A DNA stretch of 64,000 bases. Source: Microbacterium maritypicum. GTDB taxonomy: Bacteria; Actinomycetota; Actinomycetes; Actinomycetales; Microbacteriaceae. The DNA lies in NCBI RefSeq assembly GCF_041529975.1, contig NZ_CP168030.1:2666001-2730000 (forward strand), in the 5' to 3' direction. This document shows positions 10,439-19,436 of the stretch, in pieces. Numbering within the stretch: the first letter of the stretch is position 1; each line of letters opens with the position of its first letter. Below the pieces are notes generated by a model. It worked only from the letters and a program-made list of their open reading frames with translations. It was not told the DNA's origin and did not search any database. The position numbers and the translations under genes were made by a program.

Positions 10439-11779
10439 ATGACAGCCCTCGATGCCGATCGTTCGACGATTACCCAGGCCTACCTTTACGGGTTTCCGCT
10501 CGTGTTCAACCTCGATCAGGTCACGCGATACACGACGACCGGAGTCGGCGCCAACCCCGCCGCCCGGTTCAACACCTTCAGCCACGCTCGGACGCTCGCA
10601 GGGCCGGCCGATACGTTCGTCACGATCAACAACGACACGCTGTATTCGATGGCGCAGGTCGACCTCAGTGTCGGCCCGGTCGAGCTGCAGGTCCCTGACA
10701 CTGCCGGCCGCTACTACGTCCTCCAGTTCGTCGACGCATGGACGAACAACTTCGCCTACGTCGGACATCGCGCGACCGGAACGGGCGCGGGGACGTTCCT
10801 CCTCGTTCCGCCGTCCTGGACCGGCAACGCCGGAGATACGGTCGTGATCCGATTCCCGACGACGATCGCTTCGATAGTCGGACGCTGGGCAGTGAGCGGT
10901 GATCACGAGCTCCCCGAAGTACACGCACTCCAGGACGCCACGACGCTGACGCCGCGAGATCCTGATGCCGTTCCTGCAGGCCTCGCTGTCCCCGATCCCG
11001 ACGTACCGGGGAGCGCGCTCTTCCTCGAGAAGCTCCGCGTCTGGTCGCAGCAGTTCCCACCCGCACAGCGTGATCGTCCGTTGCAGGACTCGCTTGCCTC
11101 TACGGGGATCGCCGTGCGGGGCGCATCACCCTATTCGTCGATGCCGCTCTCCGACGCCGCGCGCCTGGTCGGCGACATGGACGCCGCCAAGGAGACCCTC
11201 CATACGATCCTGACGCACGGCTCCAGCCCGGAGGAGAACGGGTGGAAGCTCACCTTCCACGCCTTCGACTACAACCTCGACTACTTCGAGGTCGGTGCCC
11301 TGGATGACGACCGCTTCAAGATGACCGACCCCGAACTACGAATCGCCGAACGCGCAGCTGCCGCGCTCGGCGGTCTATGGGGCAACCACCCGTACGAAGC
11401 GGCGTACATCATGACGTACGTCGACGACCGCGGAGATCAGCTCACCGGTGCCCGGACATACACGCTGCGTCTGGACCCCGAGCCGCCCGTGTCCGCCTTC
11501 TGGTCATTGACGATGTACTCAGTTCCGGAGTTCTACCTGGTGGAGAATCCCATCGCGCGGTACTCGATCGGCGACAGGACCGCGGGCCTGGTCCGCGATG
11601 CGGAAGGCGCTCTCACCATCACGATCAGCCATGCGCGACCCGAAGACGCGACGGCGGCGGCCAACTGGCTTCCCGCCCCGGCCGGAGACTTCCGGCCGGT
11701 GATGCGGATGTACGAGCCCGATCCCGCCGTTCTCGACCGCCGCTACACGGTCCCCGCGATCAATCGTGTGGAGGGGTGA
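10439..11779 (+). CDS. DUF1254/DUF1214 domain protein
   Basis: 446-residue protein with an N-terminal DUF1254 (QAYLYGFPLVFNLDQVTRY, then TINNDTLYSMAQVDLS) and a C-terminal DUF1214 (TYTLRLDPEPPVSAFWSLTMY, then RYSIGDRT). The family is widespread but has no agreed biochemical role. Many members carry a signal peptide; none is seen here, so a cytoplasmic location is likely. Start chosen at the ATG at 10439 because the TAGCCT promoter element fits and the sequence before it is not family-like. It stands alone after the tRNA-Leu terminator and converges on the VIT1 gene. Confidence 0.9.
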   Translation: MTALDADRSTITQAYLYGFPLVFNLDQVTRYTTTGVGANPAARFNTFSHARTLAGPADTFVTINNDTLYSMAQVDLSVGPVELQVPDTAGRYYVLQFVDAWTNNFAYVGHRATGTGAGTFLLVPPSWTGNAGDTVVIRFPTTIASIVGRWAVSGDHELPEVHALQDATTLTPRDPDAVPAGLAVPDPDVPGSALFLEKLRVWSQQFPPAQRDRPLQDSLASTGIAVRGASPYSSMPLSDAARLVGDMDAAKETLHTILTHGSSPEENGWKLTFHAFDYNLDYFEVGALDDDRFKMTDPELRIAERAAAALGGLWGNHPYEAAYIMTYVDDRGDQLTGARTYTLRLDPEPPVSAFWSLTMYSVPEFYLVENPIARYSIGDRTAGLVRDAEGALTITISHARPEDATAAANWLPAPAGDFRPVMRMYEPDPAVLDRRYTVPAINRVEG

Positions 11780-11794
11780 GTCCGCGCACGCCCC

Positions 11795-12892
11795 TTAGGC
11801 TGTGCCGACACCGAACACGAGACCGAGCACGTACGTGATGGCGGCGGCGCCGAACCCGATCGCGAGCTGACGGAGGGCGCGGCGCAGGGGCGGGCCGCCC
11901 GAGAGGACGCCCACCATCGCGCCGGTGCTCAGCAGTGCGACACCGACCAGGACCAGGGCGACGATGATCGCGGCCGTGCCGTGGAGCCCGAAGATCCAGG
12001 GCAGGACCGGGATGATCGCGCCTGAGGCGAACAGCAGGAAGCTCGAGATCGCCGCCGTCCAATCGCTTCCGACGATCTCGTGATCGCCTCCAGCCTGGAT
12101 GTTCACAGGCCCGGTTGCCGCACGGCTGACGCCCGCCTGCGCCGCCGCGACGATGCGTCGCGCGCGCGACAGCGATTCCTCCTGATCCATGCCACGCGCC
12201 CGATACACGAGCGCGAGTTCGTTCTCATCGATGTCGAGGTCGCCGGCTGCAGCATGAGCGTCCTCATTCGCCTCTGTCGCGGCCAGCAGCTCGCGCTGCG
12301 AACGCACCGACACGAACTCCCCCGCCCCCATCGACAGCGCGCCGGCCAACAGCCCGGCGATGCCGCTGAAGAGGACGAATCCGGAACTGACCCCGGTCGC
12401 ACCGATGCCGAGCACCAGCGCGAGGTTGCTCACGAGACCGTCGTTGGCGCCGAAGACGGCGGCGCGGAACGACCCCGAGAGCCGCCTCCGTCCCCGCGCG
12501 GCGAGTCCGCGGACGACCTCGTAGTGCACCTTCTCGTCGGCGCGCATCGCCGGGGTCGCGTACTGCTCGGAATCGTAGGGCGAGCGCGCCTCGGCGCTCT
12601 GCGCGAGCGCGAGCACGAAGATGGACCCGAAGCGGCCCGCCATCCAGCCGAGCAGCCGGGAGCGGAAGCCGGCGCGCGGCAACCGTGCGGGCTCGGCCCC
12701 GAGAAGGTCGAGCCAGTGCTGCTCGTGGCGGCGCTCGGCGTCGGCGAGCCTCAGGAGGATCTCCCGCTCCTCCCCCGTGCGGCGTGCCGCGAGCTTCTGA
12801 TACACGGCGCCCTCGGCTCGTTCCTCGACGAGGTAGCGGGCCCATCGCTTGCGATCAGCAGGGGTCGGGTCGGCGGCAGCAGGCGCTGTCAT
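11795..12892 (-). CDS. Ferritin-like domain fused to VIT1/CCC1 iron-manganese transporter
   Basis: 365-residue two-part protein. The N-terminal about 140 residues form a rubrerythrin/ferritin-like helical domain with glutamate ligands (YLVEERAEGAVYQKLA, then ADAERRHEQHW and DEKVHYEVVRGLA). The C-terminal half is a VIT1/CCC1 transporter with about five membrane helices (FGANDGLVSNLALVLGIGATG, GALSMGAGEFVSVRSQRE). Fusions of this type (MbfA-like) export iron after sensing or oxidising it. The ATG at 12892 has GGAGGATCC directly upstream. An in-frame start further out at 12937 adds no domain. Confidence 0.92.
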   Translation of the reverse strand: MTAPAAADPTPADRKRWARYLVEERAEGAVYQKLAARRTGEEREILLRLADAERRHEQHWLDLLGAEPARLPRAGFRSRLLGWMAGRFGSIFVLALAQSAEARSPYDSEQYATPAMRADEKVHYEVVRGLAARGRRRLSGSFRAAVFGANDGLVSNLALVLGIGATGVSSGFVLFSGIAGLLAGALSMGAGEFVSVRSQRELLAATEANEDAHAAAGDLDIDENELALVYRARGMDQEESLSRARRIVAAAQAGVSRAATGPVNIQAGGDHEIVGSDWTAAISSFLLFASGAIIPVLPWIFGLHGTAAIIVALVLVGVALLSTGAMVGVLSGGPPLRRALRQLAIGFGAAAITYVLGLVFGVGTA

Positions 12893-13037
12893 GGATCCTC
12901 CAGGTGTCCGGTGCCCGATGCGAGGGCAACCGTTCAACGCTAGCCTCGGAGGCTCGACGCGACCGCGCTCAGACGCGGATTGACAGCATTTCGGGGATCC
13001 GAAGCACGGCCGCCGAACAAGGCCGGCAGACGATCGC

Positions 13038-14780
13038 TCAGGAGCGTACGCGCTTGCGCAGGACCTCGATACGCGACTGCAGCTGTGTCACGGTCGCCTG
13101 CGCCACCGCCGGTCCGCCGCAGATACGTCGGAGCTCGGCATGCACCGCTCCGTGGGGCTCGCCTCTCTGCCGGGCATAGAGGCCCACCAGACTGTTCAGG
13201 AGCTGCCGCTGCTCCTTGAGGGTGCGATGGAGGGGCGGCGGAAGCGTCGTCGTCTCCGTCGGCCCGGTGGACGCCTCGCGCGCCTCTCTCAACCGGGACT
13301 GTCGCGACTGGCGCTGCATGAGCAGCTCGTGCACGTGCTCGGGTTCGAGAAGACCCGGGAAACCGATGAACTCCTCCTCCTCGGGGGTGCCGGGCTCAGC
13401 CAGCTGGCCGAACTCCTGGCCCTCGAAGACGACGCGGTCGAAGTGCGCGACCGAGGAGAGCGCCTGGTAGCTGAACTCCTGCGTCAGCGCATCCGAGGTC
13501 TCCTCTTCGCGGTTGGCGCTTTCGAGCAAGGAGTCGTCGAGTCCGTCTTCTTCTTTGGACTGCCGGTCGAGCGCATGGTCTCGCTGCTTGTCCATCTCGT
13601 TCGCCAGACCCATGAGCACGGGCACCTGTGGCAGGAACACGCTGGCGGCCTCGCCCCGACGACGGGCCCGCACGAATCGGCCGATCGCCTGTGCGAAGAA
13701 GAGTGGGGTGGACGACGACGTCGCGTACACACCGACCGCGAGTCGCGGTACGTCGACGCCCTCCGACACCATGCGGACCGCGACCATCCAGCGGGAGTCG
13801 TTCGCGCTGAACTTCTCGATGCGCTCCGAGGCGGTCGCGTCATCGGAGAGCACGATCGTCGGCTGCTGCCCCGTGATGCTGTGCAGGATCTTCGCGTACG
13901 CGCGCGCGACCGTCTGATCGGTGGCGAGCACGAGGCCGCCGGCGTCCGGAACATGGTGGCGGATCTCGGTGAGGCGGCGATCTGCGGCCGACAGCACGGC
14001 CGGCATCCACTCGCCTTCGGGGTCGAGCGCCGTGCGCCAGGCCTGCGACGTCACGTCCTTCGTGTTGTCCTGGCCGAGGTGCGTCTCGAGTTCATCGCCG
14101 GTGGTGGTGCGCCAGCGCATCTTGCCCGCGTACATGTGGAAGAGCACGGGGCGCACGACCCCATCGGCGAGGGCACGGCCGTAGCCGTAGTTGTAGTCGG
14201 TGCGCGAGACGCGTGCGCCGGATTCGTCGGGGTGGTACTCCACGAACGGGATCGGCGCTGTGTCGCTGCGGAACGGCGTTCCGGAGAGCAGCAGTCGGCG
14301 TTTCGCGGGGCCATAGGCGTCGCGGATGGCGTCGCCCCAGCTCAGCGCGTCCCCACCGTGATGGACCTCGTCGAGCACCACGAGTGTCTTGGCGTCTTCC
14401 GTCAGATGCCGATGCACGGACGACTTCGCAGCCACCTGCGCGTAGGTGACGACGGCACCGTGGTAGTGACGTGCCGGCGCCCAGTCGCTGTTGCGGAATC
14501 GCGGGTCGAGCCGGATGTGCACGCGAGCCGCCGCATCCGCCCACTGTGTCTTGAGGTGCTCGGTCGGCGCCACCACGATGATGCGGTTCACTTCGCCGAT
14601 GCGCATGAGCTCGACCGCGAGGGTGAGGGCGAAGGTGGTCTTGCCTGCACCGGGTGTCGCCGCGACGAGGAAGTCTCGCTGATCGGCTTCGAAGTACTGT
14701 TCCAGCGCCTCCTGTTGCCAGGCGCGCAGCTTGCTTGCGGTTCCCCAAGGGGCACGCTGGGGAAAGGACGGAGAGAGCAT
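13038..14780 (-). CDS. SF2 DEAD/DEAH-box helicase
   Basis: 580-residue two-lobe helicase related to restriction-type and UvsW/RadD-like SF2 enzymes. It has the Q-like RAWQQEALEQYFEA, Walker A ATPGAGKTTF near residue 38, LVVLDEVHHGGD (motif II), LLLSGTPFRSD (motif III), and the second-lobe motifs VSEGVDVPRLAVGVYAT and FAQAIGRFVRARR. The tail after about residue 430 is charged and coiled. No nuclease or methylase partner is adjacent, so a restriction system is not supported. Start at the ATG at 14780, with a TATCGT -10 element seven bases before it; longer forms extend antisense to the SGNH gene. Confidence 0.9.
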   Translation of the reverse strand: MLSPSFPQRAPWGTASKLRAWQQEALEQYFEADQRDFLVAATPGAGKTTFALTLAVELMRIGEVNRIIVVAPTEHLKTQWADAAARVHIRLDPRFRNSDWAPARHYHGAVVTYAQVAAKSSVHRHLTEDAKTLVVLDEVHHGGDALSWGDAIRDAYGPAKRRLLLSGTPFRSDTAPIPFVEYHPDESGARVSRTDYNYGYGRALADGVVRPVLFHMYAGKMRWRTTTGDELETHLGQDNTKDVTSQAWRTALDPEGEWMPAVLSAADRRLTEIRHHVPDAGGLVLATDQTVARAYAKILHSITGQQPTIVLSDDATASERIEKFSANDSRWMVAVRMVSEGVDVPRLAVGVYATSSSTPLFFAQAIGRFVRARRRGEAASVFLPQVPVLMGLANEMDKQRDHALDRQSKEEDGLDDSLLESANREEETSDALTQEFSYQALSSVAHFDRVVFEGQEFGQLAEPGTPEEEEFIGFPGLLEPEHVHELLMQRQSRQSRLREAREASTGPTETTTLPPPLHRTLKEQRQLLNSLVGLYARQRGEPHGAVHAELRRICGGPAVAQATVTQLQSRIEVLRKRVRS

Positions 14781-14787
14781 CGACTCC

Positions 14788-14793
14788 ACGATA
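14788..14793 (-). promoter_or_regulatory. -10 element of the SF2 helicase gene
   Basis: TATCGT ends seven bases before the ATG at 14780. Confidence 0.4.
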
Positions 14794-14928
14794 ATCGGTG
14801 CTGCGGACACTGGCGCACGTGCCGCGCTTCTCGCGCGCGCCCCTCCCTCGGGCCGGCGCGTGCGAGTAGGCTCGGTCACTGCGCTGCGGCCACCGCCGCC
14901 TCGGCAGACGTTCGCGAAGGAGAGCTGG

Positions 14929-15756
14929 ATGACCGACCAGGATTCGACTCGGACCCCGTACATCCCCAACGAGACCGCACACCCGTGGCGCCGTTTCGTC
15001 GCCACCGGAGACTCGTTCACGGAGGGCATCGGAGACCCGGATCCGGCGCACCCCGGCAGCCACCGCGGCTGGGCCGATCGGGTGGCAGAGGTGCTCGCCG
15101 CCCAGGTGGACGACTTCGCCTACGCGAATCTCGCCGTCCGCGGGAAGCTCATCGCGCAGATCGTCGCCGAGCAGATCGAACCGGCCGTCGCGCTGCGTCC
15201 CGACCTCGTCTCGATCTGTGCCGGGGGCAACGATGTGATCCGCCCGGGCACCGACCCCGACGCCATCGCGAGTCAGCTCGAGGATGCCGTGGCGCGGCTG
15301 TCATCGACGGGAGCGGCCGTCCTCCTGTTCACGGGCATCGACACCGGTTTCACGCCGGTTTTCCGCGCCTTCCGCGGCAAGGTGGCCATCTACAACGAGA
15401 ACGTCCGCGCGATCGCCGAGCGCCACGACTGCATCGTCGCGGACCAGTGGGCGCTCAAGGTCGTGCAGGACATGCGGTTCTTCGACGACGACCGGTTGCA
15501 CTACAACGCCCTCGGCCACCACGAGGTCGCACGCATGGCGCTCCGTGCCCTGAACGTCCCGAACGACCTCGAGGCCATGCAGCCCGAGCCGTACCCGCTG
15601 CGGACCTGGCGCGAGGCTCGATCCGAAGACCTCGGGTGGGCGCGCGAGCACCTGATGCCCTGGGTGCTTCGTCGACTGCGGCACCAGTCGTCGGGCGACA
15701 ACCTGGCCGCGAAGCGCCCTGAGCCTTCGCCGATCCTCCTTCCGCCGCGGGACTGA
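14929..15756 (+). CDS. SGNH/GDSL-type esterase or lipase
   Basis: 275-residue hydrolase of the SGNH family. The blocks are visible in order: block I ATGDSFTEG with the catalytic serine at about residue 28, the glycine block around NLAVRGK, block III CAGGNDV, and block V DRLHYNALGHHEVA with the catalytic Asp and His. No signal peptide, so it acts in the cytoplasm; the substrate is unknown. The ATG at 14929 has AAGGAGAG upstream, and a TAGGCT element about 60 bases upstream could be the -10. Confidence 0.92.
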   Translation: MTDQDSTRTPYIPNETAHPWRRFVATGDSFTEGIGDPDPAHPGSHRGWADRVAEVLAAQVDDFAYANLAVRGKLIAQIVAEQIEPAVALRPDLVSICAGGNDVIRPGTDPDAIASQLEDAVARLSSTGAAVLLFTGIDTGFTPVFRAFRGKVAIYNENVRAIAERHDCIVADQWALKVVQDMRFFDDDRLHYNALGHHEVARMALRALNVPNDLEAMQPEPYPLRTWREARSEDLGWAREHLMPWVLRRLRHQSSGDNLAAKRPEPSPILLPPRD

Positions 15757-15767
15757 CCCGGGGTCAG
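15753..15767. terminator. Small palindrome holding both convergent stop codons
   Basis: CTGACCC-G-GGGTCAG contains the stop codon of the SGNH gene and, on the other strand, that of the SPOUT methyltransferase. It is short and has no T-tract, so any terminator role is weakly supported. Confidence 0.35.
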
Positions 15768-16564
15768 CCCTTCACCGCCCACAGCGCCACGGCTGCTGCA
15801 GAGGCGACGTTGAGAGAGTCGACACCACCGGACATCGGAATCGTGACGACGGTGTCGGCACTGTCGATCACCGTGCGGGAGAGACCGTCGCCCTCCGAGC
15901 CCATGACGAGGGCGACGCGCTCGGGGCGGTCGGCGACGTAGGCGTCGAGTGTCACCGCATCGTCGCGCAGAGCCAGCGCTGCGATGTCGAAATGCGCGGC
16001 ATGGAGGTCTTCGACGGCTTTATCCCAATCGGTGATCCGCGTCCACGGGACCTGGAAGACCGTCCCCATGCTCACCCGTACGCTGCGTCGGTACAGCGGG
16101 TCCGCTCCCCCGGGCGACACCAGCACGGCGTCTGCCCCGAGACCGGCTGCCGCACGGAACGCGGCACCGACGTTCGTGTGATCGCCGATGTTCTCGAGGA
16201 TGAGCACGACGGAGGCGCCGTCGATCACGTCTCGAACCGTCGGCAGCTCCGGGCGGTGCATCGACGCGATCGTTCCACGGTGCACGGCGAAACCGGTCAC
16301 CGATTCCGCCACATCGTCAGGGACGACGTACACGGGCACGTCGAGATCGCCGACGATTCCACGGATGTCCTCCACGCGGCGCTCCTGCACCAGCACAGAG
16401 CGCGGACGATGCCCGGCTGCCACCGCACGGGCGATGACCTTCGTCGACTCCGCGATGTACAGCCCGCCCGCCGGTTCACGGATGGTGCGCAGCGCCGTGT
16501 CGGTGAGCCCGCGGTAGTCGTCGAGGCGCGGATCGTCGGCATCGGTCACAGGCACCAGTCGCAT
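15764..16564 (-). CDS. SpoU/TrmH-family RNA 2'-O-methyltransferase
   Basis: 266-residue SPOUT methyltransferase for rRNA or tRNA ribose methylation. An N-terminal L30e-like substrate-binding domain (LYIAESTKVIARAVAAGHRPRS) precedes the knotted domain with the three family motifs: NIGDHTNVGAAFRAA (motif 1), LVMGSEGDGLS (motif 2) and IPMSGGVDSLNVASAAAV (motif 3). The target nucleotide cannot be inferred. Start at the ATG at 16564, since the sequence upstream is not family-like and is antisense to the region before the sirtuin. Confidence 0.93.
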   Translation of the reverse strand: MRLVPVTDADDPRLDDYRGLTDTALRTIREPAGGLYIAESTKVIARAVAAGHRPRSVLVQERRVEDIRGIVGDLDVPVYVVPDDVAESVTGFAVHRGTIASMHRPELPTVRDVIDGASVVLILENIGDHTNVGAAFRAAAGLGADAVLVSPGGADPLYRRSVRVSMGTVFQVPWTRITDWDKAVEDLHAAHFDIAALALRDDAVTLDAYVADRPERVALVMGSEGDGLSRTVIDSADTVVTIPMSGGVDSLNVASAAAVALWAVKG

Positions 16565-16679
16565 GCGTCCCACTCTGCCACTGCTCGCACCCCCGCTCCG
16601 ACGCACCGTGCGCCGTCGACGAGCTGCTCGCTGAGTCCGTCGCATCTCTCCACGCCGTAGACTCGCTCGAGGAGGTCCT

Positions 16680-17519
16680 GTGAGCGTCTCGAACACCGCC
16701 GAGCTGTCGGCCGCCATCGCCCACGCCGCCGAGCTGCTGCGTGACAGGCGCATCGCCCTCTTGACAGGCGCCGGCATCTCCACCGACTCGGGGATACCCG
16801 CGTACCGCGGAGAGGGCGCCAGAACCCGCAGCGACCCGATGACGATCCAGACCTACTTGGGCGACGAGGCCGCACGACGACGTTATTGGGTCGGCGGCCA
16901 CCTCGGCTGGCGTGCTTTCGCGCGAGCAGAACCCAACGCCGGTCACCTCGCGGTCGCACAGCTCGAGGCTGCCGGGAACGTCTCGGGCGTCATCACCCAG
17001 AACGTCGACGGACTCCATCTGCGCGCCGGGAGTTCGCACGTGATCGAGGTGCACGGCACGATGCGTCGCGTCTTCTGCCTGCAGTGCGGCCAGGTCTTCG
17101 ATCGCCGTGACATCGCGGTGCAGATCGAGGAGCGAAACCCCTGGATCACCATTCCGGAGAATGTGGCACTCGCCCCAGACGGCGACGTCCTCCCCGAATC
17201 CACCGAGGGGTTCATCGTCCCGGTGTGCACGGTGTGCGGCGGGATGCTGAAACCCGATGTCGTCTTCTTCGGAGAGTATGTCCCGCTGGACCGCTTCCGT
17301 GCGGCAGAGTCGCTGCTTCGCTCCAGCTCCGCCCTCATCGTCGCCGGCTCCTCGCTCGTCGTGAACTCCGGCGTGCGGCTGGTCGAGCGGGCCCGACGCC
17401 GCAACATCCCTCTGATCATCGTCAACCGCGAGCCGACGCGTGCGGATGCCTGGGCCGATGTCACCATCGCCGCAGGCACCAGCGACGTGCTCCCCGCACT
17501 CCAGGAACTTCTCTCGTGA
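16680..17519 (+). CDS. Sir2-family NAD-dependent protein deacylase
   Basis: 279-residue sirtuin that removes acyl groups from lysines using NAD. Visible motifs are LTGAGISTDSGIPAYRG (NAD binding), TQNVDGLH, the catalytic histidine in VIEVHGTMRR, and the zinc site FCLQCGQ ... CTVCGG. VVFFGEYVP and SSLVVNSG follow as in the family. The GTG at 16680 has GGAGG seven to eleven bases upstream, and a TAGACT element lies near 16658. The stop overlaps the histidine phosphatase start (GTGA), so the two are co-translated. Confidence 0.95.
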   Translation: MSVSNTAELSAAIAHAAELLRDRRIALLTGAGISTDSGIPAYRGEGARTRSDPMTIQTYLGDEAARRRYWVGGHLGWRAFARAEPNAGHLAVAQLEAAGNVSGVITQNVDGLHLRAGSSHVIEVHGTMRRVFCLQCGQVFDRRDIAVQIEERNPWITIPENVALAPDGDVLPESTEGFIVPVCTVCGGMLKPDVVFFGEYVPLDRFRAAESLLRSSSALIVAGSSLVVNSGVRLVERARRRNIPLIIVNREPTRADAWADVTIAAGTSDVLPALQELLS

Positions 17520-18103
17520 CCCACCTCACCCTCATCCGCCATGGCCAGACCGATTGGAACCTCGCTCGACGAATCCAGGGTTCGACCGACATCCCGCTGA
17601 ACGAGACCGGGCGAGAAGACGCGCGAAGGGCAGCCGAGACCCTCGCCGCCAGCACGCATCACGCGGTGTACACCAGTCCGCTGCTGCGCGCCAAGGAGAC
17701 GGCCGAGATCATCGCCGACAGGCTCGGGCTCGAGGTGGTCGGTGTCATTCCCGACATCCGGGAGCGCGAGTTCGGCGACGGTGAAGGCATGCTCGTCGAG
17801 GACTACATCTCGACGTACGGCGACTGGCACGCCGAGGTTCCGGGCGCGGAGTCCCTGGAGCAGGTCGGCGAGCGTGCCATCGCTGCGCTCCACGCGATCG
17901 CCCGTGAAGCGCGGCGCCGCTCGGCCCCGCAAGCGGAATCGGTGCTCGTGGTGGCACACGGCGGCGTCATCCGCGCTGTGATCGATCATGTCTCCGGCGG
18001 GACGCTTCCCCGCGACGGGGAGGTCCTGCGCAACGGGTCCGCACACCGCTTCGTGGCGGCACCCGGTTACCTTCGACTCCTCGAGGAGTCGAAGGTCCTC
18101 TGA
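17516..18103 (+). CDS. Histidine phosphatase family protein (phosphoglycerate mutase-like)
   Basis: 195-residue phosphatase of the branch-1 histidine family. The nucleophile motif LIRHGQTDWN is at residues 6-15, followed by NETGREDARRAAETL, YTSPLLRAKETAEI, the acid-base region EREFGDGEGM and the second catalytic histidine in VVAHGGVIRAV. Substrate unknown. The GTG at 17516 overlaps the sirtuin stop; no better start exists because the nucleophile lies so close to the N-terminus. Confidence 0.93.
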   Translation: MTHLTLIRHGQTDWNLARRIQGSTDIPLNETGREDARRAAETLAASTHHAVYTSPLLRAKETAEIIADRLGLEVVGVIPDIREREFGDGEGMLVEDYISTYGDWHAEVPGAESLEQVGERAIAALHAIAREARRRSAPQAESVLVVAHGGVIRAVIDHVSGGTLPRDGEVLRNGSAHRFVAAPGYLRLLEESKVL

Positions 18104-18910
18104 TCAGCTGACGCGGGTGACGACCGATCGCGCGTGCCGAAGCACCGGTTCGTCGATCATCCGTCCCTCGAAGCGGAACACGCCGCGTTCCGTGGCCGCA
18201 GCCGCGAGCACCGCCCGCGCCCAAGTCACCGCACCGTCGTCCGGCCGATACGCGGCCCTGATCGCCGACACCTGGTTCGGATGGATGCAGGCGGTGGCAT
18301 GGAACCCCGAGGCCGCAGCGTCCATCGCCTCGCGTTGCAGCCCCTCGGCGTCGTCGATGTCGATGTGCACCGCGTCGATGGCCGCCTTGCCGTGGGCGCC
18401 GGACTCGAGGAGGACACGAGCACGGGCATAGCGGGCGATATCCCGATAGCCGCCCTCAGCATTCCGCGACGAGGTTCCGCCGAGAGACGCCACGAGATCC
18501 TCTGCGCCCCACATCATCGCGGTGACCAGGGGGTGCGCGGCGATCCGGTCGGCCGCATGGATGCCGCGCGCGGTCTCGCACAGGGCGATCAGCGAGTACC
18601 GCTCGTCGAACGCATCGAGGCACTCGGCGCTCTCCGTCTTCGCTACCATCACCGTACGGAAGTCCGTCTCGGCGAGTGCGTCGAGGTCGGCCGTGAACGC
18701 TTCGGTGCCCGGAGCGTTCACGCGCACGATAACCCGCTCGGCGTCGATGTCCGCATCGATCACGTTCCGGCGCGCCACGGCCTTCGCCTCCGGGAGTACG
18801 GCATCTTCGAGGTCGAGGATGATCGCGTCCGCCCGGTCCTGAGCCTTGCGGAAGCGCTCCGGACGGTCCGCGGGGCAGAACAGCAGGGCCGGTCCGAGTT
18901 CGAAAGTCAC
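18104..18910 (-). CDS. CitE-like HpcH/HpaI CoA-ester lyase, probable HMG-CoA/citramalyl-CoA lyase
   Basis: 268-residue TIM-barrel lyase. The visible family residues are DRADAIILDLEDAV, RVNAPGT, VAKTES, ALCETARGI, MMWGAEDL and CIHPNQV, including the Arg, Glu and Asp metal/CoA site. It is the last gene of a leucine-type operon that matches the M. tuberculosis order Rv2502c to Rv2498c. Rv2498c has been reported as a beta-hydroxyacyl-CoA lyase acting on HMG-CoA and citramalyl-CoA, so the same step (release of acetyl-CoA from HMG-CoA) is the likely job here. The start overlaps the MaoC stop by ATGA. Confidence 0.9.
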   Translation of the reverse strand: MTFELGPALLFCPADRPERFRKAQDRADAIILDLEDAVLPEAKAVARRNVIDADIDAERVIVRVNAPGTEAFTADLDALAETDFRTVMVAKTESAECLDAFDERYSLIALCETARGIHAADRIAAHPLVTAMMWGAEDLVASLGGTSSRNAEGGYRDIARYARARVLLESGAHGKAAIDAVHIDIDDAEGLQREAMDAAASGFHATACIHPNQVSAIRAAYRPDDGAVTWARAVLAAAATERGVFRFEGRMIDEPVLRHARSVVTRVS

Positions 18911-19395
18911 TTCGCGACTCCTTCCGGGAGGCAGTGGACGAGAACCGACCTCACTGCGGTCGCCACGACCGTCTCGTCCTGATTGCGCCCGGTGTGGGCG
19001 ATCTTCACGATGCCCTGACCCGGGCGTGAGGACGACAGCCGTTTGTCGACGATGACGCTCTCGGTATAGAGGGTGTCACCGGCGAACAGCGGGTGCGGGA
19101 AGACGATGTCGCCGAACCCGAGCTGTGCGACCAGCGTGCCCTGCGTCAGCTGCGCGACCGAGGCGCCGACCATCGTCGACAGCGTCCACATCGAATTCAT
19201 GAGCCGCGCACGGAACGGGTCCTGCGCATCGGCGAACGCCGCATCGAGGTGCAGCGCCTGCGTGTTCATGGTGAGCGTCGTGAACAGCACGTTGTCGGCC
19301 TCGGTCGCCGTGCGGCCGGGGCGGTGCAGGTAGCGGGCGTCGAGCACGAACTCCTCGTAGTACAAACCCCTCTGAAGGATGTCGTGGGTGGTCAC
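18907..19395 (-). CDS. MaoC-family enoyl-CoA hydratase
   Basis: 162-residue hot-dog hydratase. It has the MaoC-type core around RPGRTATEADNVLFTTLTMN and PLFAGDTLYTESVI, lacking an extra N-terminal repeat. In the corresponding mycobacterial cluster the homologue (Rv2499c) hydrates 3-methylglutaconyl-CoA or itaconyl-CoA, so I infer 3-methylglutaconyl-CoA hydration in leucine breakdown. It lies between the acyl-CoA dehydrogenase (41 bp upstream) and the CitE-like lyase (ATGA overlap). Confidence 0.9.
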   Translation of the reverse strand: MTTHDILQRGLYYEEFVLDARYLHRPGRTATEADNVLFTTLTMNTQALHLDAAFADAQDPFRARLMNSMWTLSTMVGASVAQLTQGTLVAQLGFGDIVFPHPLFAGDTLYTESVIVDKRLSSSRPGQGIVKIAHTGRNQDETVVATAVRSVLVHCLPEGVAK

Positions 19396-19436
19396 TTCGA
19401 CTCCGTTCGTCGCTCAGTACGGCGCATGGGGCCACG

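Noticed and set aside
13038..14780. Type I or III restriction system
   Set aside because: Only a helicase is present; no methyltransferase, specificity or nuclease gene lies nearby.
13140..15722. 860-codon open frame on the plus strand across the SF2 helicase and SGNH genes
   Set aside because: It is antisense to the helicase and out of frame with the SGNH gene, both of which have clear motifs. Its sequence is Arg/Gly/Pro-rich without any domain, typical of GC-rich shadow frames.
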